DNA of 64,000 nucleotides from assembly GCA_000432155.1 (NCBI GenBank), contig FR888502.1, positions 1 to 64,000 of the forward strand. The letters are read 5' to 3'. Below are positions 18,241 to 26,201 of this stretch, piece by piece. The translations under genes were made by a program, and so were the position numbers. The notes below the pieces were generated by a model, which was not told the DNA's origin, searched no databases, and worked only from the letters and a program-made list of their open reading frames with translations. Every line of letters begins with the position of its first letter. Position 1 is the first letter of the stretch. The DNA is from Eubacterium sp. CAG:274 (lineage in GTDB: Bacteria; Bacillota; Clostridia; Lachnospirales; CAG-274).

Positions 18241-19560
18241 ATGTTAAAAAAATTGGTATCGGGATTATTGACAGTATCTCTTACATTGGCTTTTGTTGGT
18301 GTAGCAGATGCAGCGTCAGTATCTCAGTTACAGAAACAGAGTTCGGCATTTAAAAATAAGATAAGCTCTGTTCAAAGTCAGATTAATTCCACAAAACAGC
18401 AGAAAGCCTCTACTCAGTCAGAAATTCAGGAGCTTGATAGACAGCTTGCATCTGTTCAGGCTGAGATTACACAGCTTAATACAAAAATTCAGGAAACAAC
18501 TGCTAACCTTAATAAATCTCAGCAGGAACTTAAAGAGGCTATTGCTACAAGAGAGGCTCACTACAATACTCTTAAAAAGCGTATTAGAGTAATGTATGAG
18601 TATGGTAATAGTGGTTATCTTGAGGCACTTTTGTCTTCAGATAATTTCTCTGATTTTATAACTCGTCTTGAGTATACTAACAAACTTGTAGAATACGATA
18701 ACAAGGTTCTTAAAGATTATACTCATTCAGAAGAAGTAATAGCTACAAATGTTAAGACTATTGCGAAGGATAAGAAACAAATAGAGGATATGAAGGCTGA
18801 ACAGGCTAAGAAACAGCAGATTTTGGATAACAATATTGCTAGAAAAAATCAGATTGTAAAACAGCTTGATTCTAACCAAAGTACTTATGAGGCACAGATT
18901 GCCGACTTACAGCAACAGGATGCCAATGTTCAGGCACTTATTCAAAAAGCAGAGGCAGAGGCAAAGGCTAGAGAGGCAGCAGCAGCCAAGGCAAAGGCTG
19001 ATGCAGCAGCAAAAGCTAAGGCGGCTGCACAGGCAGCAAAGGCTAAGAGTAGCTCAAGCTCAAGGACAAAATCAAGTACAAGGTCTAAGTCATCAAGCTA
19101 TAATACTGGCTCAAGTAATACATCTGGTGGCTCAAGCTCTGCTACTGTATATAGTAGTAATGGTAAGCATTATCAGTACCCAATTCCAGCTTATAATGGC
19201 TATAAGCCAAACTCTGGATATGGTTACAGGTCATCACCTATTGCCGGTGGTACAGAGTTCCACACAGGTGTTGACTTAAAGGCTACACTTAACACAGATG
19301 TAATCGCCGCTGAAAGTGGTACAGTTATTTATGCTGGTTGGAGAGGTGGCTATGGTAAGTGTGTTATTATTGACCATGGCGGTGGATATAGTACACTTTA
19401 CGCACACAACAATGTATTAAAGGTTTCTGTTGGTCAGACTGTTCAAAGAGGACAGGTTATTGCTGGTGCAGGTACAACTGGTTATTCTACAGGTGTTCAT
19501 TCTCACTTTGAAGTAAGAATAAATGGTCAGCATACAAATCCAACAGGTTATATTTATTAA
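18241..19560 (+). CDS. Secreted coiled-coil M23 murein hydrolase (EnvC/PcsB-like)
   Basis: This is a wall peptidase of the kind switched on by FtsEX. The 439 residues have a signal peptide (1-24), a coiled coil rich in Gln, Lys and Ser (about 30-230), an Ala/Lys tract, a Ser-rich linker, and a LytM/M23 domain from about 320. The zinc motifs are intact: HTGVD (His341, Asp345), His389 in YAHNN, and HSH (His420, 422). The ftsE-ftsX-hydrolase order supports its being the FtsX-activated enzyme. A strong terminator follows. Confidence 0.9.
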   Translation: MLKKLVSGLLTVSLTLAFVGVADAASVSQLQKQSSAFKNKISSVQSQINSTKQQKASTQSEIQELDRQLASVQAEITQLNTKIQETTANLNKSQQELKEAIATREAHYNTLKKRIRVMYEYGNSGYLEALLSSDNFSDFITRLEYTNKLVEYDNKVLKDYTHSEEVIATNVKTIAKDKKQIEDMKAEQAKKQQILDNNIARKNQIVKQLDSNQSTYEAQIADLQQQDANVQALIQKAEAEAKAREAAAAKAKADAAAKAKAAAQAAKAKSSSSSRTKSSTRSKSSSYNTGSSNTSGGSSSATVYSSNGKHYQYPIPAYNGYKPNSGYGYRSSPIAGGTEFHTGVDLKATLNTDVIAAESGTVIYAGWRGGYGKCVIIDHGGGYSTLYAHNNVLKVSVGQTVQRGQVIAGAGTTGYSTGVHSHFEVRINGQHTNPTGYIY

Positions 19561-19566
19561 TATTTG

Positions 19567-19602
19567 GGGACACAGGGCAAATGCCTTGTGTCCCTTTTTT
19601 GT
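19567..19602 (+). terminator. Terminator after the M23 gene
   Basis: A 12-bp stem, GGGACACAGGGC at 19567-19578 with 19583-19594, contains one G-U pair and is followed by seven T. Confidence 0.9.
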
Positions 19603-19652
19603 TATAAAATTTTTAAGAAAACTTGAATTTAACTGGCATTTAATGTTTTTAC

Positions 19653-19681
19653 TTGTAAATATTGAAAAATTGTACTATAAT
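19653..19681 (+). promoter_or_regulatory. Promoter of the beta-propeller gene
   Basis: TTGTAA at 19653-19658 and TATAAT at 19676-19681 are exactly 17 bases apart; the start codon is at 19762. Confidence 0.6.
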
Positions 19682-19761
19682 ATACTTTAATTAAAAGTGT
19701 GTGTAAATTTATAGTTAATGAGTTTTTGTGCCTTAGTTACAAAGACAAGAGGAGTTTTTTT

Positions 19762-21960
19762 ATGAACAATAAACTTATACTAAATATAGTAATTGTGTAT
19801 TTTGTAATTTTAAGTATAGTGCTTGTATTTCAGATTTCAAAGAAAAAAGATGACATTTCAGCACCTACTACTTCAAATCAGGTTACATCAGAGGATAGAC
19901 TTGATAACGCAGTTGTTTTCAATTTAGGAAGTCCTGTAATTTTAGTAAACAAAAAGCAGACCCTTTTGGAAAAAACTGATTCATCACAAGTACCTGTTGT
20001 TAAGGGCGAGAATGTTTATGTGCCTTTAAGTTTCTTTAAAACAGCTTATGGTGCTAGTGTAACAGGAGATGCAAATGCTCCAAGTGCAACAATAAGAATG
20101 AACAACAAAGCACTTGTTATGGATAGCGAAAATGCTAGTATTGTTGATAACACAAGGGAAAAGAAATTAGATTATAATATAAAGATTTTTGCGGATAAGG
20201 GCGTTGACTATGTTCCAATAACTGTTTTTGCTAATGCCTTTAATAAATATCTTTATTATTATAATGGTATGGTTATTGTATCTAATCAGGAAAATGCTTT
20301 TACAAATGAAGAAAGCACAGAGTTTATACAGAATTTAAGAACACAGGTTAATGACTTGCCTTATGTTGCTACAGAGGAAAATTTAAGGGAAATTACTAAT
20401 ACAAGTGACAAAGATGAACTTATTGATAAAATTGGACAGGCTGTTGGTAACAATAGTCAGAACAATGATAACATCAATGTAGCAGGACTTTTACAAAAGG
20501 ACAGAGAAGACCTTATTAAAAGCGATGATACTTATATGTATTGTGCTACAGATGAAAGTGTAAATATTTTAGATTATACTAATGGCTTAAAGCATATTTC
20601 TGCTATTAAGTTAGATGCAGGATTTAAGCCACAGAAAATAGAATTGGAAAATAATACACTTGTTGTTGTAGGTAATTTAAAGGAAAACAATAGTGAAGTA
20701 GAAACTGGAGAAGATTCTCAAAGGGACCCAGATACAGAAAAGGCTATTGTTTATGTTTATGATGTAACAAATGTAAATGCACCTACTCAGAAAAGAAAGG
20801 TTGCTGTAGATGGATATGCTGTAGACACATCATTTGAAGGAGATTTTGTGTACTTAGTTGCTAATTCATCAGTATTTGATAATTACAAAGAGGGTCATTT
20901 TGTTGCACCATCTTATACAGATAGTGCCAATGGCGATGCTGTTACTATAATGGACTTTAGCAATATGCAGTATTTCCCTGAAATGGGTGGGGATAGCTAC
21001 ACAGTTGTTATGGCTATTAATATAGCAGATACAAAACAAGCTACTTCAGCAAAATCTTTCCTTTGTGCTGGAGATAATATATCATTGTTTGGCAGTAATC
21101 TATATGTTGCCAAAAATAGATATACAGCTTTTGATAGTTCAGATAAAACAGAAAATACTAGAATTTATAGATTTTCACTTGCCAATGGGGAATTTACAAG
21201 AAATGCCTATGGTGAGGTAAAGGGACACCCTGTTGATAACCATTCTATAGACGAAAATAATGGTTATGTAAGGGTTGTAACAAGTAATGTTGAGGGCAAA
21301 GAAAAGAAGATTGTAAATAGTGTTTATGTTTTAAACAACAATATGGAAATAAGTGGAGAGGCTACAAAGGTGGCAAATAATGCAAATATTAGTTCTGTTA
21401 TTTTAACAGAAGATAAAATTTATTTAACACCAAAGGAAAAAGGCGAACCAATTTATACAGTCGATATGTCTAATCCACTTAATCCATCAGGTAACGGTAT
21501 ATTGAAATTGTCAGACGGTAACATTATGCTTTATCCTTACGGAGAAGACCAAATCGTGACTGTTGATAATGGTGGGGATAAGCTCAAGATTAATGCTTTT
21601 GATATTTCAAGCAAGGATAATCCTAAACTCCTCTATAGTCAGGAATTAGGTGGAAGTAATATTTCTTCTTCTGTATTTGAAAATCCACAGGCATTTATGT
21701 TTGATACAGAAAAGAATATATTTGTATTGCCAGTTACTATTAAATCAGAAGAAGATGGCAGTGTAACATTTAATGGGGCGTATATTTATAGTATCTATAT
21801 GGACGAAGGTTTTGAAAGACTTGGAGCTTTCTCAACAGAAGGAAATATAGAAACTATATTTAAGAAAAAAGGTAAACTCTACTGTGTAACCAACAGAGGT
21901 ATCAGTCAAGGTACTTTTGCTGAACCAGATAAAATGGTAGGGGTTAAATTTATTAATTAA
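19762..21960 (+). CDS. Secreted beta-propeller protein with copper-amine-oxidase-like N-terminal domain
   Basis: The 732-residue protein has a membrane anchor or signal segment (about 6-24), then a domain of the Cu_amine_oxidN (stalk) type with NVYVPLSFFKTAYGA and VDYVPITVFANAFN, found in many exported clostridial proteins. From about residue 235 the sequence LLQKDREDLIKSDDTYMYCA begins a C-terminal beta-propeller domain of the exported WD40-like family. No enzymatic motif is visible. The start at 19762 is chosen over an earlier one because AGAGGAG precedes it. It is transcribed alone, with a terminator before the cobalamin genes. A ligand is not predictable. Confidence 0.75.
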   Translation: MNNKLILNIVIVYFVILSIVLVFQISKKKDDISAPTTSNQVTSEDRLDNAVVFNLGSPVILVNKKQTLLEKTDSSQVPVVKGENVYVPLSFFKTAYGASVTGDANAPSATIRMNNKALVMDSENASIVDNTREKKLDYNIKIFADKGVDYVPITVFANAFNKYLYYYNGMVIVSNQENAFTNEESTEFIQNLRTQVNDLPYVATEENLREITNTSDKDELIDKIGQAVGNNSQNNDNINVAGLLQKDREDLIKSDDTYMYCATDESVNILDYTNGLKHISAIKLDAGFKPQKIELENNTLVVVGNLKENNSEVETGEDSQRDPDTEKAIVYVYDVTNVNAPTQKRKVAVDGYAVDTSFEGDFVYLVANSSVFDNYKEGHFVAPSYTDSANGDAVTIMDFSNMQYFPEMGGDSYTVVMAINIADTKQATSAKSFLCAGDNISLFGSNLYVAKNRYTAFDSSDKTENTRIYRFSLANGEFTRNAYGEVKGHPVDNHSIDENNGYVRVVTSNVEGKEKKIVNSVYVLNNNMEISGEATKVANNANISSVILTEDKIYLTPKEKGEPIYTVDMSNPLNPSGNGILKLSDGNIMLYPYGEDQIVTVDNGGDKLKINAFDISSKDNPKLLYSQELGGSNISSSVFENPQAFMFDTEKNIFVLPVTIKSEEDGSVTFNGAYIYSIYMDEGFERLGAFSTEGNIETIFKKKGKLYCVTNRGISQGTFAEPDKMVGVKFIN

Positions 21961-21971
21961 AATAGCATTGG

Positions 21972-21998
21972 GGCTGTGAGTAACATCACAGCCTTTTT
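21972..21998 (+). terminator. Terminator before the cobalamin operon
   Basis: GGCTGTGA (21972-21979) pairs with TCACAGCC (21986-21993) and is followed by five T. It lies only 15 bases before cobT, so the operon needs readthrough or a promoter inside the preceding gene. Confidence 0.75.
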
Positions 21999-22012
21999 GT
22001 TTAGGAGAAACT

Positions 22013-23044
22013 ATGTATAATTTTGAAAAAACAGATGACAATATAAAAAAACTTGCAAAAAAGAAATGGGATTCTATTGCAAAACCTATTGATTCTTTAG
22101 GGGAATTTGAAAATTTATTTATAAAAATATCAGCTATAAAGGAAAATATTGATTTTAGTATTAAAAATAAAACAATGGTTGTATTTTGTAGTGACAATGG
22201 TGTAGTGGCTGAGGGTGTTACGCAAACTGACAGCTCTGTTACAACTATTGTGGCAAACAATATTCCTAAGGGGGTAGCTACTATTAGTAAATTATCAAGT
22301 GCTTGTGGGGCAAAGGCAATAGCTGTTGATGTAGGTATTAATGTAGATACCCCACAGGGAGTTTTAAACTACAAGGTTTCAAAAGGCACTAATAATATTG
22401 CAAATAGACAGGCTATGACAAAAGAACAAATGATGCAGGCTATAAATGCAGGTATTGATGTAGTCAAAAATTTAAAAGATAAAACGGATATTATTGGTCT
22501 TGGAGAAATGGGCATTGGCAATACTACTACTACTTCAGCCGTAGCATCTGTACTTCTTGATATTCCAGTAGAACAGGCTACAGGTAAAGGTGCTGGACTT
22601 ACAAGTGCCGGATTGGAAAGAAAAATAAATGTAATAAAAAAGGCTATAGAAGTCAATAAACCTAATTCTAAAGACCCTCTTGATGTTCTTATGAAGTTAG
22701 GTGGTTACGATATTTGTGCTATGACTGGTGCATTTTTAGGCGGTGGAATGTATAAAATACCTATAGTAATAGATGGCGTAATTGCCTGTCTTAGTGCTTA
22801 TATTGCCTGTCTTATAAATCCTAATACTATTGACTATATTTTACCATCACATATGGGTAGAGAACCTGTGGCAAGGGTTTTACTTGAAAAAATGAATTTA
22901 AAGCCTGTAATATATGGAAATATGGCTTTAGGCGAGGGTAGTGGTGCTGTAATGCTTTTTCCTTTGCTTGATATGGCAATGGCACTTTATAACAATGTAA
23001 CATTTGAAGAAATAGAAATGAAGCCCTATGAAAGGTTGGTATAA
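22013..23044 (+). CDS. cobT: Nicotinate-nucleotide-dimethylbenzimidazole phosphoribosyltransferase CobT
   Basis: CobT activates the lower-ligand base to its alpha-ribotide. The 343 residues match the family length and show its signatures: SIAKPIDSLGEFE near the start, GLGEMGIGNTTTTSA around 165-180, and LPSHMGREPVA near the C-terminus. The gene heads a seven-gene cluster and overlaps cobU by one base (TAATG). Its ribosome site is AGGAGAAACT. No cobalamin riboswitch lies directly upstream; only 52 bases separate it from the previous gene. Confidence 0.95.
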   Translation: MYNFEKTDDNIKKLAKKKWDSIAKPIDSLGEFENLFIKISAIKENIDFSIKNKTMVVFCSDNGVVAEGVTQTDSSVTTIVANNIPKGVATISKLSSACGAKAIAVDVGINVDTPQGVLNYKVSKGTNNIANRQAMTKEQMMQAINAGIDVVKNLKDKTDIIGLGEMGIGNTTTTSAVASVLLDIPVEQATGKGAGLTSAGLERKINVIKKAIEVNKPNSKDPLDVLMKLGGYDICAMTGAFLGGGMYKIPIVIDGVIACLSAYIACLINPNTIDYILPSHMGREPVARVLLEKMNLKPVIYGNMALGEGSGAVMLFPLLDMAMALYNNVTFEEIEMKPYERLV

Positions 23045-23559
23045 TGCTTACACTTATTATAGGAGGAAGTGGCTCTGGCAAAAGTAGTTTTGGAGAAGAA
23101 CTGGCACAAAAAAGTAATTCCAAACTGTACTATCTTGCTACAATGATTCCCTATGGCGATGAGGGAAAAAGGCGTGTTGAAAGACATTTGAAACTTAGAA
23201 AAGGCAAAGGTTTTGAAACTATTGAGGAATATATGGATATTGGAAATATTGACATACCCTATGGCTCTTGTGTGTTACTAGAAGATTTGCCTAATTTAGT
23301 AGCAAATAATATGTTTACAAAAAATCCACAAAAAGATATAAATATGTTTATTGTAAATGGAATAGTACAGTTGTATAATAAAGTAGAAAATATGATAATA
23401 ATAACAGGTGATGTTTTCTCAGATGGAGAAAAATATGATAGCCTGACTAATAAGTATATTAGAATTTTGGCAAGCATAAATAACGCTGTTGCAGAAAAAG
23501 CTGACAGAGTTTATGAAGTGGTTTGTGGAATAGATATACTTTTAAAGAGGGAGGAATAA
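23044..23559 (+). CDS. cobU: Bifunctional cobinamide kinase/guanylyltransferase CobU
   Basis: CobU phosphorylates adenosylcobinamide and attaches GMP from GTP. The 171-residue protein has the P-loop GGSGSGKS (residues 7-14) and RHLKLRKGKGFETIE, with His48 as the likely GMP-carrying residue. It overlaps cobT by one base and is followed by cobS. The length is near the family norm. A second, degenerate paralogue is two genes downstream. Confidence 0.9.
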   Translation: MLTLIIGGSGSGKSSFGEELAQKSNSKLYYLATMIPYGDEGKRRVERHLKLRKGKGFETIEEYMDIGNIDIPYGSCVLLEDLPNLVANNMFTKNPQKDINMFIVNGIVQLYNKVENMIIITGDVFSDGEKYDSLTNKYIRILASINNAVAEKADRVYEVVCGIDILLKREE

Positions 23560-23561
23560 AA

Positions 23562-24329
23562 TTGGGTGCTTTAAGAAGTCTTATAATTTGTTTTGCAGTA
23601 TTTAGTAAAATACCTATGCCCTATATAGATTGGGAAAAGAAGGATATGAAATATATCTTTTGCTTTTTGCCTTTAGTAGGTGTCGTAATGGGTGCTTTAT
23701 TTATAGGCTTAAATTTGTTAGCACAACGATTTAATGTACCAGAAACTGCTTTTGGTATTATATCCTTTGCTGTTGCTATGTTGCTTGTAAATGGTGGTAT
23801 ACATATGGACGGCTTTATGGATACTATAGATGCCCTTAGCTCTCATAAATCAAGAGATGATAAAATTAGAATATTAGATGACCCTCATACAGGAGCATTT
23901 GCAATTATATATGCTATTTTTTATGTTCTTATTACCGCCTATATTTTAGGTACTGTTGATAACTTAGCTGAGGCTGTTTATATGGCTATTGTTTTTGTGT
24001 TTACAAGAGCCTTAGTAGGTATTGTGGCTATGAGTGAGGACCTTGCTAAAAATAGTGGTATGTTATACACTTTTGTTTCTAGTGCAAACAAGTTTGTTAC
24101 AGCTGTTATTTGTGTTGTATGGCTTATTGCTAGTATTTCTGTAATGGAGATTTTAGCTCCTGTTCGTTCTATTATTACCCTTGGTGTTGTATTTATATTT
24201 GTAATGCTTTTCCAAAATATGAATAGAAAACATTTTGGTGGTATTAGTGGGGATTTAATGGGCTTTTTTATCTGTGTTGTTGAGTTTATATGCTTTTTAA
24301 TTATGGGTATAGGTGATTTTATTTGTTGA
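23562..24329 (+). CDS. cobS: Cobalamin-5'-phosphate synthase CobS
   Basis: CobS joins AdoCbi-GDP with alpha-ribazole-phosphate in the membrane. The 255-residue polytopic protein begins ALRSLIICFAVFSKIPMP and has NGGIHMDGFMDTIDAL and DDPHTGAFAI, the acidic motifs of the family. The TTG at 23562 is chosen as start because AGGGAGG precedes it by eight bases and the family aligns from here. It overlaps the next gene by a few bases. Confidence 0.95.
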   Translation: MGALRSLIICFAVFSKIPMPYIDWEKKDMKYIFCFLPLVGVVMGALFIGLNLLAQRFNVPETAFGIISFAVAMLLVNGGIHMDGFMDTIDALSSHKSRDDKIRILDDPHTGAFAIIYAIFYVLITAYILGTVDNLAEAVYMAIVFVFTRALVGIVAMSEDLAKNSGMLYTFVSSANKFVTAVICVVWLIASISVMEILAPVRSIITLGVVFIFVMLFQNMNRKHFGGISGDLMGFFICVVEFICFLIMGIGDFIC

Positions 24330-24685
24330 AATTGTTTATAGGTGGAAATTCTCAAGGTCATAATGACTTGGCAATAAAAGCATATAATGGTATAATAGCT
24401 GATGGAAAAGAAGATAGCATTGAAAGCATTGAAAATGCAGATGTTATTGTTAATTATCACGAGTTTGTCAGAAAAATAATGGAAAATGGAAAAGACCCTT
24501 TGGAATTTTCTCAAAATATTAATGCAAAGGCTGTTGCCTGCGATGAAGTAGGCTGTGGCGTTGTGCCTATGGATAAAAAGCAGATTTTATACAGAGAGGC
24601 TGTAGGCAGAAGTTGCTGTATATTGGCAGAAAGAGCAGAGAGAGTTACTCGTGTTATTTGTGGAATCGGAGTGATTATTAAATGA
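24326..24685 (+). CDS. CobU-like protein with degenerate P-loop
   Basis: The 119-residue product aligns with CobU at both ends but lacks the middle. The P-loop position reads GGNSQGHN instead of GG..SGKS, so Lys and Ser of the nucleotide site are gone. The C-terminal half keeps DEVGCGVVPMDKKQILYREAVG and the closing RVICGI pattern of CobU. It likely arose by duplication of the neighbouring cobU and lost kinase activity; it may still bind a corrinoid or CobU. The start is TTG (24326, or 24323 one codon earlier), behind AGGTGA. It overlaps cobC by 4 bases. Confidence 0.65.
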   Translation: MKLFIGGNSQGHNDLAIKAYNGIIADGKEDSIESIENADVIVNYHEFVRKIMENGKDPLEFSQNINAKAVACDEVGCGVVPMDKKQILYREAVGRSCCILAERAERVTRVICGIGVIIK

Positions 24686-25251
24686 AAATTACTTTAATAA
24701 GACATGGCAGAACAATAGGCAATGTAAAAGGCTGTTTTAACGGAGTAACAAATGACCCCCTTTGTGATGAGGGTGTGGAAACAATAAAGGAGTATGTGGA
24801 AAAAGGCATTTATCCGGAAGTAGGAATAGTTGTTTCAAGTCCACTAAAAAGGTGTTTGCAGACTTCTAACTTGATTTATCCTCAACATAAGCCTATAGTT
24901 GTGGATAATTTAAGAGAAATCAATTTTGGGGATTTTGAAAACAAGACTCATTTGCAACTTGAAAATAACCCAGACTACATACGCTGGATAAAGTCTAATG
25001 GCACAAGTGATATTCCTAATGGAGAGAGTTTTAAGGCTTTTACAGACAGATGTGTAAAGGGTTTTAAAGAGGCTGTAGATGTATCTAAAAATAGTGTAAA
25101 TTCAGCTTTTGTAATTCATGGTGGAACTATGATGGCATTACTTACAGCTCTTACTGGAGAGAACTTTTACACAACTGTGCCTAAAAATGGCTTAGGTTTT
25201 GTTATTAACTGGGAAAATAATGAAGTAAAGGATTTAAAAACTTTGGTGTAA
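24682..25251 (+). CDS. cobC: Histidine phosphatase, probable alpha-ribazole phosphatase CobC
   Basis: CobC removes the phosphate from alpha-ribazole-phosphate or cobalamin-phosphate. The 189 residues begin MKITLIRHGRT, with the RHG motif at residues 7-9 and the second catalytic His in FVIHGGTMMALL. VVSSPLKRCLQTS is also typical of the phosphoglycerate-mutase-like superfamily. Position inside the cobalamin cluster gives the specificity; the motifs alone only define the superfamily. It overlaps the preceding gene by four bases (ATGA). Confidence 0.85.
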   Translation: MKITLIRHGRTIGNVKGCFNGVTNDPLCDEGVETIKEYVEKGIYPEVGIVVSSPLKRCLQTSNLIYPQHKPIVVDNLREINFGDFENKTHLQLENNPDYIRWIKSNGTSDIPNGESFKAFTDRCVKGFKEAVDVSKNSVNSAFVIHGGTMMALLTALTGENFYTTVPKNGLGFVINWENNEVKDLKTLV

Positions 25252-25253
25252 TT

Positions 25254-26201
25254 ATGGATATTCTTTTGGGATTTATACTGGATACAATAATTGGCGACCC
25301 TTATAAACTGCCACATCCTATTAGATGGATTGGCAGTTTTATTAGTATACTTGAAAAACTGTGTAGAAAAATTGCAAAAAGCAATACTATGCTTATGATA
25401 CTGGGAGCAATACTTGTTTTTATTGTTGTTTTTGTTTCTGGAGGTATTACATTATTGGTGCTTAAATTAGCCTCTTTCAATAAGTATGCCTATTTAATAG
25501 TTTCATCTGTTATCTGTTACTATATGCTTGCCGGAAAGTCACTTAAAACAGAAAGTATGAAAGTTTATAAGGCTTTTGAAAACAATGATACAGAGGGTGC
25601 TAGAAAGGCTGTTTCAATGATAGTCGGCAGAGATACACAGTCTTTAACGAAAGAGGGTATTATAAAGGCAGCAGTAGAAACTGTGGCAGAAAATTCATCA
25701 GATGGTGTTGTTGCACCTTTGATTTATATGCTTATTTTTGGACCTGTTGGTGGAGTTGTTTATAAGGCTGTAAATACAATGGACTCTATGATAGGCTATG
25801 TAGAGGAAAAGTATTTTTATATAGGTAAATTTGCTGCTAAATTAGATGATGTATTAAATTATATACCGGCTAGAATATCTGGAATATTGGTTATTATATC
25901 AGCTTTTATATTAAGATATGACTATAAAAATGCTTTTAGGATTTTTAAAAGAGATAGAAGAAAACACGCAAGTCCTAATTCAGCTCAAACAGAGTCAGCT
26001 ATGGCAGGAGCTTTAGGTGTACAGCTTGCTGGCGATGCAACATATTTTGGTGTTGTTCATAAAAAGCCTTACATAGGGGATAAAAAAAGAGAAATAGAAA
26101 ACGAAGACATAAAGAGAGCAAATGACATAATGTATACAATGACAATCATTTGTCTTGTAGTAGGTCTTGTAATAAGGAGTGTGGTAATGTGGCTAAAGTA
26201 A
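25254..26201 (+). CDS. cbiB: Adenosylcobinamide-phosphate synthase CbiB
   Basis: CbiB attaches the aminopropanol arm to adenosylcobyric acid. The 315-residue polytopic protein begins LLGFILDTIIGDPYKLPHPIRWIG and contains ENSSDGVVAPLIYM and ASPNSAQTESAMAGALGVQL, all family signatures. Its end overlaps the CbiP-CbiC start by 13 bases. It supplies the substrate that CobU and CobS then use. Confidence 0.95.
   Translation: MDILLGFILDTIIGDPYKLPHPIRWIGSFISILEKLCRKIAKSNTMLMILGAILVFIVVFVSGGITLLVLKLASFNKYAYLIVSSVICYYMLAGKSLKTESMKVYKAFENNDTEGARKAVSMIVGRDTQSLTKEGIIKAAVETVAENSSDGVVAPLIYMLIFGPVGGVVYKAVNTMDSMIGYVEEKYFYIGKFAAKLDDVLNYIPARISGILVIISAFILRYDYKNAFRIFKRDRRKHASPNSAQTESAMAGALGVQLAGDATYFGVVHKKPYIGDKKREIENEDIKRANDIMYTMTIICLVVGLVIRSVVMWLK

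Noticed and set aside
24323..24685. The CobU-like ORF as a fragment of cobU by sequencing error
   Set aside because: It has its own start, overlaps its neighbours in a coupled way, and differs from the intact cobU throughout.
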